In this document: piece by piece, positions 51,736 to 60,337 of the stretch
How the letters are laid out: every line of letters begins with the position of its first letter
Position numbering within the stretch: position 1 is the stretch's first letter
Source of the DNA: Rhizobium viscosum
GTDB taxonomy: Bacteria; Pseudomonadota; Alphaproteobacteria; Rhizobiales; Rhizobiaceae
Length of the DNA stretch: 64,000 bases
Direction of reading: 5' to 3'
Assembly (NCBI RefSeq): GCF_014873945.1
Contig: NZ_JADBEC010000002.1
Span: forward strand, 1,984,001-2,048,000
Notes under the pieces: generated by a model
The model's input: the letters and a program-made list of their open reading frames with translations, nothing else
Databases searched by the model: none
What the model was told of the DNA's origin: nothing
Program-made: the position numbers and the translations under genes

Positions 51736-52170
51736 TCAGGCGCCGGTTTCGGGATGAATGATGTCGTCGCTATCTGGCTGTGCGCTCCTGGCCAGGCTCT
51801 TGGCAAGGGCAACGAGCTTCTGCCGGATAGCCGGGCTCTCTATCGCCATGAAGGCGCGGTTGAGGGCCTGGGCATCCTTCGACGCCAAAAACGCGTTCAG
51901 ATCATCCTTGCCGTTGCCGACAAGGTTATAGGTGGTCGGCTCGGTGTCATTTTCGAAGAAGAATTGAACGGGCACGCCCAATGTCTCGGCGATCGTTTGC
52001 AGCCGGCTCGCGCCAATGCGGTTTATGCCTTTTTCATACTTCTGGATCTGCTGGAAGGTAACGCCGATCCGTTCGGCAAGTCCGCCCTGCGACAGCCTGA
52101 GCAGCTTGCGGCGCGCTCGTACTCTGCTGCCGACATAGGCATCAATCGATGTGGGCGATTTGGCCTTCAT
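51736..52170 (-). CDS. XRE-family transcriptional regulator (rhizobial Cro/C1 type)
   Basis: A 144-residue regulator from ATG 52170 with GGAGG eleven bases upstream. It shows VGSRVRARRKLLRLSQGGLA, ERIGVTFQQIQKYEKGINRI and GASRLQTIAETLGVPVQFFFE, the standard helix-turn-helix of small rhizobial XRE proteins, then a C-terminal helical part. An in-frame start at 52224 would add 18 residues. It is first in the operon, 8 bp before the SARP gene, so both regulators are probably co-expressed with the peptide-modification genes. Confidence 0.88.
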   Translation of the reverse strand: MKAKSPTSIDAYVGSRVRARRKLLRLSQGGLAERIGVTFQQIQKYEKGINRIGASRLQTIAETLGVPVQFFFENDTEPTTYNLVGNGKDDLNAFLASKDAQALNRAFMAIESPAIRQKLVALAKSLARSAQPDSDDIIHPETGA

Positions 52171-52568
52171 GGCTGGAACCTCCGCTCGCGGAATGATCAT
52201 TGCGAGGTTTGCGCCAAAATGCAACCGAAAGTAATATAATAATTTCTGTGATCAGCGCTGCGACGCTAGTAACATTTGCTGAAATTTAGATTTTCTGTAT
52301 CGGAAGCATTCGATTGGCAATGCTCGAATAAAGCATGAGAGGAAAGGGATCAGGTTGGAACGGCAAAGCCTGCAAGAGCTTCCCCCCGGTCCCGCTTTCC
52401 AACGAGGAGAGCCAAGGCGTTTTTCCCGCTGGATATATGCGCAAGAAAGGTGCCCGAAATTCGTTTGCGGATAAACTTCGCTTGCTATTGGGCCCGGGGG
52501 CAGATTGATCAGAGGCCTTGCCGGATCTGGATTGGGCACTGTAGGGAAGGTTCTGCACGGAGAAGGTC
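52171..52568. other. Divergent intergenic region, XRE operon and cupin gene
   Basis: About 400 bp. The part next to the XRE gene is A/T-rich (52230-52245, with TAATATAATAATTT) and probably holds the promoter of the XRE-SARP-peptide operon. No clear palindromic operator, RNA gene or small coding gene was recognised in the rest. Confidence 0.45.
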
Positions 52569-53255
52569 ATGGGCAGGACAATCAAACGAGACGCAGATCT
52601 CCTCATCACCGATGAGAAAGAGCCGGTGAAACGCAGACTGCGCGAACGAGGCGCCGCGGAGCGACCGGCGGAGCTCGACAATTTCCTGAACTTGCTGGCC
52701 CGCGCGATGCTGCATCCCTCGGCCTCGACGATGGCGAGCTTTGTCGCAGGCAAAGTCTTTCAAAAGCTGGAACGCACGGGAACGCTGCGCGACAAGCGGC
52801 TCCACGATACCGGAATACCTTCCGGTCTCGAGGCGGCTCTTCAAAACGCAATCGCTGCTCGGGATATTTACGCCGAGGTGGCGCAGAGCGTTTGGCGTCT
52901 TGCCGAATCGCTCGTTTGGATCAGAGGCAGGAGTGGACCATTTGCCAGCCTGAATTTTGAGAGGGCCCATGCACACAGCGTGATTGTTGGCCCAGGCGGC
53001 CTGGAAGACCGGGCGGATATCCGGGTCGGCCTCACTTACATGGAACCCTACAGCCGTTTTCCGGATCATGTGCAGCGGTTTTCAAGGGCCTTCCTGCTGC
53101 TTTCTCCCTGCGAGCTTTCGATCGCCGGGGAGAGCTGGTTTTCGACCGGAATAGGCGGCGTCTTTGCCGCTGAAGCGGGCCAGTCATTTGCCATGCGTTG
53201 CACCACCACTCCGCTTCTTGCGGTCTGGTGTCACGTTGAAGAGAGCGGAAGGTGA
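52569..53255 (+). CDS. Cupin protein related to dimethylsulfoniopropionate lyases (DddL/DddQ-like), metal site altered
   Basis: A 228-residue protein. The C-terminal half follows the DMSP-lyase cupin pattern: FERAHAHSVIVGPGGLEDRADIRVG, YMEPYSRFPDHVQRFSRAF (the place of the HxHxxxExxxxY metal motif), LLSPCELSIAGESWF, GIGGVF, and AMRCTTTPLLAVWCHV. Only the first His of the metal motif is evident; the second His, Glu and Tyr positions read Gln, Ser and Phe. It may therefore lack lyase activity or use a different site. The preceding region is helical. The cystathionine gamma-synthase-family gene lies 120 bp downstream on the same strand, so a sulfur-metabolism link is possible. Confidence 0.65.
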   Translation: MGRTIKRDADLLITDEKEPVKRRLRERGAAERPAELDNFLNLLARAMLHPSASTMASFVAGKVFQKLERTGTLRDKRLHDTGIPSGLEAALQNAIAARDIYAEVAQSVWRLAESLVWIRGRSGPFASLNFERAHAHSVIVGPGGLEDRADIRVGLTYMEPYSRFPDHVQRFSRAFLLLSPCELSIAGESWFSTGIGGVFAAEAGQSFAMRCTTTPLLAVWCHVEESGR

Positions 53256-53375
53256 AGAGCAGCAAATTTTCCGAGCTGCCCGCGCAGGGTGTTTCTCTGT
53301 CGCAGTAGCGCTCCAGATAATAGCAAGGCGAAGGCACATTGATGCCGGCAAGCCGCTAATTGAGGGAGACGTTCC

Positions 53376-54659
53376 ATGACTGCACCGCATCCTCCAAGAA
53401 CCCATATCGGCAATCATCCCCTGCATCCGGAAACCCAGATGCTGAATTATGGCTATGATCCGGAACTCTCCGAAGGCGCGGTCAAGCCGCCCGTCTTCCT
53501 GACATCCACATTCGTTTTCAACTCCGCCGAAGACGGTCGCGATTTCTTCGACTACGTCTCCGGTCGGAAAGAGCCACCGGAAGGCAAGGGCGCTGGTCTT
53601 GTCTATTCGCGCTTCAATCATCCAAACAGCGAGATCATCGAAGACCGTCTGGCGGTCTACGAGCGAGCCGAGAGCGGCGCGGTGTTTTCATCGGGCATGT
53701 CCGCCATCGCGACGGTACTGCTCGCCTTCGTCCGTCCGGGAGATGCCATCCTCCACTCACAGCCGCTTTATGGCGGGACGGAAACCTTGCTTGCGAAGAC
53801 CTTCCTCAATTTTGGCGTTGCCGCCGTCGGCTTTGCCGATGGCGTCAGCGAAGTCTCGGTAAAGGCTGCGGCCGAGGAGGCAATGGCCAAGGGCCGTGTC
53901 TCGGTCATCCTCGTCGAGACGCCCGCAAACCCGACCAATAGCCTTGTCGACATCGCACTGATCCGGCGGGTCGCCGATGAGATCGGTCGGAAGCAGGGTC
54001 ATACACCTGTTGTCGCTTGCGACAACACGCTGCTCGGTCCGGTCTTCCAGCGCCCGATCGGGCACGGCGCAGACATTTCCCTCTATTCCCTGACCAAATA
54101 TGTCGGCGGCCACTCTGATCTGATCGCCGGGGCAGCACTCGGCAGCCGGGCGTTGATCAAGCAGGTGAAGGCGCTTCGCGGTGCTATCGGCACGCAACTC
54201 GATCCGCATTCGTGCTGGATGCTCGGACGTTCGCTCGAAACGCTGCAGATCCGCATGGAGCGGGCCGACAGTAATGCCAAGGCGGTGGCGGATTTCCTGA
54301 GGCAGCATCCCAAGGTCGAGACGATCCATTATCTTCCATATAGCGATCCCGATTCCGCCGTCGGCAAGACATTCGCGGCCCAGTGCAGCGGTGCGGGTTC
54401 GACATTCTCTTTCGATATCCAGGGCGGCCAGCCGGCCTCGTTCCGGTTTCTGAACGCGTTGAAAATCTTCAAGCTTGCCGTCAGCCTCGGCGGAACGGAA
54501 TCCCTGGCATCGCATCCGGCGACCATGACGCATTCGGGCGTACCGGCCGAGGTGCGCCAGCGCATAGGTGTCCTTGATGCAACTATCAGGCTGTCGATCG
54601 GTATCGAACATCCAGACGACCTCATTGCCGATCTCACCCTGGCGCTCGATGCGGCGTAA
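53376..54659 (+). CDS. Cystathionine gamma-synthase / methionine gamma-lyase family PLP enzyme
   Basis: A 427-residue fold-type I PLP enzyme. It has LVYSRFNHPNSEIIEDRLAV (phosphate-binding Tyr/Arg of the partner subunit), FSSGMSAIATVLLAFVRPGD, HSQPLYGGTETLL, VETPANPTNSLVDIALI, CDNTLLGPVFQRPIGHGADI, the PLP lysine in YSLTKYVGGHSDLIAG, and SLGGTESLASHPATMTHSGV. It catalyses gamma-replacement or elimination on homoserine esters, cystathionine or methionine; motifs do not separate these. GAGGGAGA precedes the ATG. A short palindrome lies beyond its end but no clear terminator. Confidence 0.9.
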   Translation: MTAPHPPRTHIGNHPLHPETQMLNYGYDPELSEGAVKPPVFLTSTFVFNSAEDGRDFFDYVSGRKEPPEGKGAGLVYSRFNHPNSEIIEDRLAVYERAESGAVFSSGMSAIATVLLAFVRPGDAILHSQPLYGGTETLLAKTFLNFGVAAVGFADGVSEVSVKAAAEEAMAKGRVSVILVETPANPTNSLVDIALIRRVADEIGRKQGHTPVVACDNTLLGPVFQRPIGHGADISLYSLTKYVGGHSDLIAGAALGSRALIKQVKALRGAIGTQLDPHSCWMLGRSLETLQIRMERADSNAKAVADFLRQHPKVETIHYLPYSDPDSAVGKTFAAQCSGAGSTFSFDIQGGQPASFRFLNALKIFKLAVSLGGTESLASHPATMTHSGVPAEVRQRIGVLDATIRLSIGIEHPDDLIADLTLALDAA

Positions 54660-54792
54660 GCCCTGTCGTCAATACAGAACCATGTTGGCCGCATCAGCGC
54701 CAGGACCGATATCGGTTGGCTTGCGGTCATTTGTTATTCTTCGTCGATCCCGAGGCGCCTATGAATCCTGGCTCTCGGATCGTCTCGCAACA

Positions 54793-57700
54793 CTAACCGT
54801 GCAAACTGCCGGACCTTTCAATGATGGCGTCGCCTGAGACATCAGCGGCAGCTCCGCCACCCGATATCTTCTGCGCCAGGCGTTTGACTGCATCGCCGAG
54901 GTCGGCGATCAGGACATGGCATGCAGGAACGACGACGAGCGAGAGGACTGTTGAAACCACCAGTCCGCCAATGACCGCGACAGCCATGGGTGCCCTGAAC
55001 TCGCCACCGATCTCGTGGCCGAGAGCCGCCGGTACCATGCCAGCTACCATTGCCAGCGTCGTCATGATGATCGGGCGCAGCCGCTCGGCGCAGGCTTCGA
55101 TGGTCGCCTCGGTGCGCGGCAGGCCCGACCGCTCGAGCTCGATTGCGAAATCGACAAGCATGATCGAGTTCTTCACGACGATGCCCATCAGCATGAGGAT
55201 TCCGATGACGACCGGCAGCGACACGGGATGGCCGGTGACGAAGAGGGAGGCAACGACACCTGAAAGCGCAAGCGGAAGAGGAGTGACGATCGTCAACGGC
55301 GTAAGCGGGCTGCCGAACAGCAAGATGAGCACGACCACCACAAGGCTCAAGCCCGCGATCATTGCGAAGGCAAAACTCGTAAAAACGCTGTCCTTGGAAT
55401 CGGAATCGCCGGTTGCCCGCATTTCGACCTCCGCTGGCAGCGCTCTGACGGAGGGCAAGTTCTTGAGCGCTGCGATGCCTTCGCCTTGCGTGATCCCTGC
55501 CGCAAGGTCCGCGCCGATTTCGACCCGACGCCGACGCTCCATGCGATGGATGACGGATACGCTTTCGCTTTCCTCCAGGCGTGCGACTGCCTCGAGCGGA
55601 ACGAGAGTTCCCGACGACGTCATGACCCGTAATTGTCGCAGCTTCTCCGAACGGTCTATCCCGGCATCTTCGACGAGCGTGCGGATCGGGATCAGCCTAC
55701 CGCTGTCCTTGAATGATGGCAGCCTGGAATCGGCATCTCCCAACGTCGCGACCCTGATTGCTGTTGCCACCTCTCTCGCACTGACGCCAAGATCGGCAGC
55801 CCGCTCCGGCGACACGACCACCCCGAGTTCCGGCTGGCGCGTCGCTTCCGACGAAGCCGGATTGACGAACATCGTGTTGGAGCGCATTTCGGTCAGGATT
55901 GCCCGGGCGGCCTTCGACGCCTGTTCACCATTGGCACTCAGGATTGCGAACGACACATCCCGGCCGCCGCGGTCGTTGATGAATTCGAAGCGAAGGTCGG
56001 GAACGGCCTTCAATAGAAGCTCGGCCTTTTCCTGGATTTGCTCAAGCGGAAGCTTGCGCTGGCTACGGTCTGCAATGGACATCACGATGGTCGACTTGCG
56101 GATATCGCGCACGCCGTCGGGCCCTGATCCGGCGCGCACGAACACGGTCTTGATATCCTCGATCCCCTTGAGACGACGGGCGACCAGATCGCTCACCTCC
56201 TCATTGTCGGCAAGCGTCGAGCCTGGCGGCAGCTCGATCGACACCGTGATCCGGCCGGTATCCTGCGCCGGCAGAAACGCGCTCGGCAGGGAACCAGCAA
56301 GCAGGATCGTCAGGGCAAAGAGGACAACCGCCAGCCCGGCTGTGATCCATCGCCATCTGATGGCGACGCCGACGAGCGCGCGATAGCGCGCAACCAGTCG
56401 CCCTTCCGCGCGCGCTTTGCTCGGCGAGGTCAGAAGATAAGCAGCGATCAGCGGGGTTACCAGCCGCGCGACAAGGAGCGAGAAGAAGACGGCGATCGCG
56501 ACCGTAAGGCCGAACTGTCGGAAATATTGGCCTACTTCGCCGGGCATCATACCGACAGGAGCGAAGACGGCAATAATGGCGGCCGAGATGGCAATGACGG
56601 CGAGGCCGATCTCGTCGGAGGCGTCGATCGCAGCCTTGTAGGCGCTTTTACCGAGGCTTTTGTGGCGGACGATGTTCTCGATCTCGACGATGGAGTCGTC
56701 GACGAGAATTCCCGTCACCAGCGTGATCGCAAGCAGGCTCAGCATGTTGAGCGAGAAGCCTGCCAGTTCCATCACCCAGAAGGTCGGGATCGCCGAGAGC
56801 GGCAGGCTGATTGCGGCAATAAGCGTGGCGCGCCAGTCGCGCAAAAAGAGGAAGACGACGACCACGGCAAGGATGGCACCCTCGATCAGCGTGCTGCGGG
56901 CAGACAGAAAGTTTGCCAGTGTCAGCGTGACGCTGTCGTCGACGATTTCGAACTGCGTTCCAGGTCTTGAGCCGGCTATTTCCTCGAGAGCCGCGGCAAC
57001 TTTTTTGGCAACGTCGACGTCTCCCGCGCCCGTCGCCTTGTAAACCGTAAAGCCGATCGCCGGCTCGCCGTCGAGACGCGCGAAATCCTGCCGCTTCTCC
57101 CTCGTATCGGCAACCACAGCGACATCGGAGACAGAGACGCTTTTTCCCTGCGGCAGGGTAAGACGAATGGCCCTGAGTTCGTCGAGGGTTGAAACGGCTG
57201 CCTTGGTCGCCACCGTCATGTCCTGCGCGTCGACACTGCCCCGCCCGGACGGCAGATTGAACTGGCTTGCCGCGATCTGATCGCTGACCGAGGCCGCCGT
57301 CAGGCCGAGAGGTGCGAGCCTTTCCGCCTTCAGGAGAACATGGATTTCACGGTTGACGGTGCCGACAAGTTCGACGCGGCCAATTCCGGCCAGTCCCTGG
57401 AGTTTTCTCACGACGACGTCGCTGATGAAAAAGGACAGATCTTCAGCCGACATCGAACCGCTACGAGCCGAATAGGTGACGACCGGCTGGTTTTCGGAAT
57501 CGATCCTGTCGATGACAGGTTCATCGATGGCCGCCGGCAGTCGATCGCGGATCTTCGTGACCGCGTCCCTGACGTCTGAGACGGCACGGTCGACCGGCAC
57601 GCCGATTTCAAACTCGACCTTTGTCTCCGATCGACCTTCCGAAATCGTCGACTCGATATGCTTGATATCGGGAAGGGCCGCGACGCTGTCCTCGACGAGC

Positions 57701-57894
57701 CTGGTGATCTGGATTTCGATCTGGTCCGGCGCTGCAGCGGGTTCTTCGACGGTCACGCCAACTGCCGGGACGTTGATGGCCGGAAAATAGGTGGTCGGCA
57801 ACGTTGCATAGCTCTTCAGTCCGAGGCCGGTGAGGATGACGAACAGGAGGATAACGGGCAGCGGTGTGCGGATCGCCCATGCGGAGATGTTCAT
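54793..57894 (-). CDS. RND-family efflux transporter, inner-membrane pump
   Basis: A 1033-residue pump of the AcrB/HAE superfamily. It has an N-terminal helix (PLPVILLFVILTGLGLKSYA), a large periplasmic loop with porter subdomains, helices 2-6 with the proton-relay acidic pair in TLVTGILVDDSIVEIENI, a second loop, and C-terminal helices (GILMLMGIVVKNSIMLVDFA, IIMTTLAMVAGMVPAALG). It expels drugs or other toxic compounds in complex with the adaptor encoded just upstream (9-bp gap) and an outer-membrane channel not encoded here. The length matches the hydrophobic-compound subgroup, not the heavy-metal one, but the substrate is unknown. Confidence 0.93.
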   Translation of the reverse strand: MNISAWAIRTPLPVILLFVILTGLGLKSYATLPTTYFPAINVPAVGVTVEEPAAAPDQIEIQITRLVEDSVAALPDIKHIESTISEGRSETKVEFEIGVPVDRAVSDVRDAVTKIRDRLPAAIDEPVIDRIDSENQPVVTYSARSGSMSAEDLSFFISDVVVRKLQGLAGIGRVELVGTVNREIHVLLKAERLAPLGLTAASVSDQIAASQFNLPSGRGSVDAQDMTVATKAAVSTLDELRAIRLTLPQGKSVSVSDVAVVADTREKRQDFARLDGEPAIGFTVYKATGAGDVDVAKKVAAALEEIAGSRPGTQFEIVDDSVTLTLANFLSARSTLIEGAILAVVVVFLFLRDWRATLIAAISLPLSAIPTFWVMELAGFSLNMLSLLAITLVTGILVDDSIVEIENIVRHKSLGKSAYKAAIDASDEIGLAVIAISAAIIAVFAPVGMMPGEVGQYFRQFGLTVAIAVFFSLLVARLVTPLIAAYLLTSPSKARAEGRLVARYRALVGVAIRWRWITAGLAVVLFALTILLAGSLPSAFLPAQDTGRITVSIELPPGSTLADNEEVSDLVARRLKGIEDIKTVFVRAGSGPDGVRDIRKSTIVMSIADRSQRKLPLEQIQEKAELLLKAVPDLRFEFINDRGGRDVSFAILSANGEQASKAARAILTEMRSNTMFVNPASSEATRQPELGVVVSPERAADLGVSAREVATAIRVATLGDADSRLPSFKDSGRLIPIRTLVEDAGIDRSEKLRQLRVMTSSGTLVPLEAVARLEESESVSVIHRMERRRRVEIGADLAAGITQGEGIAALKNLPSVRALPAEVEMRATGDSDSKDSVFTSFAFAMIAGLSLVVVVLILLFGSPLTPLTIVTPLPLALSGVVASLFVTGHPVSLPVVIGILMLMGIVVKNSIMLVDFAIELERSGLPRTEATIEACAERLRPIIMTTLAMVAGMVPAALGHEIGGEFRAPMAVAVIGGLVVSTVLSLVVVPACHVLIADLGDAVKRLAQKISGGGAAADVSGDAIIERSGSLHG

Positions 57895-57903
57895 CGGATG
57901 ACC

Positions 57904-59148
57904 TCAGTTGCCCTCGGAGACCGGGCTTGCATCGGCTTGCTCCATGACCGGGACCGCCTGGTCACCGGCCTCCATGAAGCCGCCCGACTTCGTCACCACC
58001 AGGTCGCCTTCGTCGACGCCGGAGCGGATCTGGACGAAACCGGCCTGGCGAAAACCGAGCAAAACCGGCTTCCGCTCGATGCGGTTGTCCTTGAGGATCT
58101 TGATCGATGGTTCCTCGCCGGAACCGGCAACCGCCGAGGCGGGCAGGAATATGCCTTTGCTGCTGCCGATCTCAATGCGCGCCGAGGCAAAGGCACTGAT
58201 CGGAGCCATCAATCCACGGGGCAGGGTGATCCGGGCGCGTCCGAGCCGTGTCCGGTCGGCGAGCGCCGGTGCGACGAAGCGAACGGCGCTTGTCAAACCG
58301 TCACCACCGTCGCCGAGGAAAACATGAGCGACGGCGCCGACGGGCACGGCATCGAACTGAGCCTGCGGGATTTCTGCTTCCAGTTCGAACTGGTCGTCAT
58401 TTGCGATGATGAAGAGCTGCTCGCCGGATGAGGAGGCGGTCGCGCCGACCTTGGCGGACCGGTTGATGATCCGGCCGGGCACCGGCGCGACAATCCTCGT
58501 ATAGCTCAGTCGCAATTCAATATCCTTGCGCGCCGCAGCGACGGTCTTGACGGCAGCTTCTGCCGATTGGACGGCCTGTCGGCCGGCCCGCACGCTCACC
58601 TCCGCGCGGGCGAGGGCCTTTTGTCTCTGCTCAAGCGCTTCCTGTGACATCAACCCCTTGGGAACGAGCTTTTGTGCGCGCGTAAGATCCGCCTCGGCCT
58701 CCTCCTGTGAAATCAGGGCATTGTCGAGCGCACTCGAGGCCTGCCCGAGTTGTGCTGCCGCGCTCGCCGCCTGCGCGTCGTTCTGCATAAGCTCCACATC
58801 GATCCTCGACGCATCCAGTGTTGCAAGCAGCTGTCCGCGGCTGACAAGATCGCCTTCTTCGGCGGCGATCGAGACTATCCGGGCTCCGGAGAGATCGGTA
58901 TTGACCAGTGTCGTTTCCCGCGCAACGACCGTGCCAACGACGGAAACGCTCTGTTTGAGAACCTGGCTTCTGGCAGCAATAACCGACACTTTCGGCCCCT
59001 CCATGTCGGCGGCGAGACCGTGGATCGGGAGCCCGGCGGTCGCAGACAACAGGAAGATCGATACAAGGCGACCCGTTCTGGCGTTTGGGGACGGGCGGTT
59101 GCCCTGTAGCAGGCAGCGCATGCGAGAGAGCGGCGTGAAGGAGGTCAT
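57904..59148 (-). CDS. RND efflux periplasmic adaptor (membrane fusion protein)
   Basis: A 414-residue adaptor from ATG 59148. After a basic start, a hydrophobic signal segment (LVSIFLLSATAGLPIHGLAA) precedes the mature protein. The lipoyl half-motif VVARETTLVNTDLSGARIVSI is followed by SRGQLLATLDASRIDVELMQ, an alpha-hairpin coiled coil (about 150-230, Ala/Gln/Glu-rich), a second lipoyl strand set (YTRIVAPVPGRIINRSAKVG), and the beta-barrel/membrane-proximal domains. It bridges the RND pump to an outer-membrane channel. An in-frame start at 59235 is less likely. Confidence 0.9.
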   Translation of the reverse strand: MTSFTPLSRMRCLLQGNRPSPNARTGRLVSIFLLSATAGLPIHGLAADMEGPKVSVIAARSQVLKQSVSVVGTVVARETTLVNTDLSGARIVSIAAEEGDLVSRGQLLATLDASRIDVELMQNDAQAASAAAQLGQASSALDNALISQEEAEADLTRAQKLVPKGLMSQEALEQRQKALARAEVSVRAGRQAVQSAEAAVKTVAAARKDIELRLSYTRIVAPVPGRIINRSAKVGATASSSGEQLFIIANDDQFELEAEIPQAQFDAVPVGAVAHVFLGDGGDGLTSAVRFVAPALADRTRLGRARITLPRGLMAPISAFASARIEIGSSKGIFLPASAVAGSGEEPSIKILKDNRIERKPVLLGFRQAGFVQIRSGVDEGDLVVTKSGGFMEAGDQAVPVMEQADASPVSEGN

Positions 59149-59256
59149 CAATTCATTCCCTGCGCGATTCTTGTTTAATTGCGGGATGTGCAGAGCCGCC
59201 GCGTCGGCGACCCCTTGATTTTGAACAGCTGGCAATGATGCTTTGGCCGACCCGCG

Positions 59257-60114
59257 TCAGAAACGGTAACCCAGCATCAGCATGGTTTTTGACTGAACCT
59301 TTTCCTTGACGATCGGGCTGTCTGCAGCGTCTCCGACCAGGAAGCTCACGCCTTGCTCGCCCCTGACCACCCAGTTCTCGTTGATCAGGTAGGTGGCCGA
59401 GGCGGAGAGATCGACGCTCTTGATCCCGGCTCCAGCCTTGTACTGCGCATGACCGGAGCGGGCCGACTGGACGGCGTCAACGCCGAAATAGGCTTCCATG
59501 TAGTTGTCGTCCGCGAAAGTGGCGGAAGCCTCGGCGCCGAGGATGAGATGTTCCGACAGGGGCTGCGAGATGGCCGCACCGGCGGTTGCGAGCAAGCCCT
59601 CGCTTCCGCCGATCGTCTTGTCGACCGAGACGAAGACATTGGCAGGCCCAAACGTGTAGGTGGCCTTACCGCCGACAGTTACGCCGAAATCGATGTCGCC
59701 CATACCGCGCAACGTGTCGGCATCGTCCTCGTCACGGCCCGAGTCGTATCCGACATTGACGTCGAACCGGAAAGCATCCTTCTCGAAGGCCTTTATTTCG
59801 ATGCCGCTTGGATCGATCGTGATCCGGTCGAAGAATTCGGCGGATACGAAGGGGAAGGGCGAGACTTCAAACTCGTCGCTTCCCTCGTATTTCGGTTGGA
59901 AGATGGCGCCGGCGCCGATGACGACGTGCCAATCGTGCAATGCCTGGCGAACCGGGCCGAAACGCTCCGGGTCCGGAGGTGACGGTTCCGGCGCGGTCTG
60001 TTCGCTGTTTCCGAAGTCGGCGGCTTGCGTGGCAAAGGGCGATAAGAATAGCGACGCCACGGCGATGGAAAGTAGCCGGGACCGATCGGCGGTCAGTTTT
60101 AGAGAGGCAGACAT
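59257..60114 (-). CDS. MipA/OmpV-family outer-membrane protein
   Basis: A 285-residue protein. A signal peptide (LLSIAVASLFLSPFATQAAD) is followed by a Pro-rich linker and a beta-barrel with alternating strands (WHVVIGAGAIFQPKYEGSDE, DFGVTVGGKATYTFGPANVF, TYLINENWVVRGEQGVSFLV) ending in the C-terminal aromatic MLMLGYRF, the outer-membrane insertion signal. MipA/OmpV proteins are scaffold or outer-membrane proteins, often controlled by adjacent two-component systems. The start at 60114 has CGGAG upstream. It lies 108 bp upstream of the RND adaptor on the same strand and divergent from the response-regulator gene. Confidence 0.88.
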   Translation of the reverse strand: MSASLKLTADRSRLLSIAVASLFLSPFATQAADFGNSEQTAPEPSPPDPERFGPVRQALHDWHVVIGAGAIFQPKYEGSDEFEVSPFPFVSAEFFDRITIDPSGIEIKAFEKDAFRFDVNVGYDSGRDEDDADTLRGMGDIDFGVTVGGKATYTFGPANVFVSVDKTIGGSEGLLATAGAAISQPLSEHLILGAEASATFADDNYMEAYFGVDAVQSARSGHAQYKAGAGIKSVDLSASATYLINENWVVRGEQGVSFLVGDAADSPIVKEKVQSKTMLMLGYRF

Positions 60115-60337
60115 GAAGGCTCCGAGGTTAGATCGCGTGCTTCCCCCGACATCGACCTGGAAGCGCGCCACGCCTCAGCAGTGCCATGCACGACGGGCAT
60201 TGCGTGTTGGATGTTGTTAAGAGTTGTTTCTGCTTGGGCCGCCACTCCGTCCCGTTGAAACATTTCTTCACAATCGCGGGCGAGGACGGCCTCGCTCGTC
60301 ATGGTAAGGATGAGACTGAGGAACGGAGATGGCGTGA

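Noticed and set aside
54705..54716. Palindrome ACCGATATCGGT after the cystathionine gamma-synthase-family gene
   Set aside because: It lies between convergent gene ends, with no promoter and no T-tract; probably chance or a weak stem.
54821..56386. Plus-strand open frame of 521 codons opposite the RND pump
   Set aside because: Ser/Arg/Thr-rich translation without domains, opposite a canonical RND transporter.
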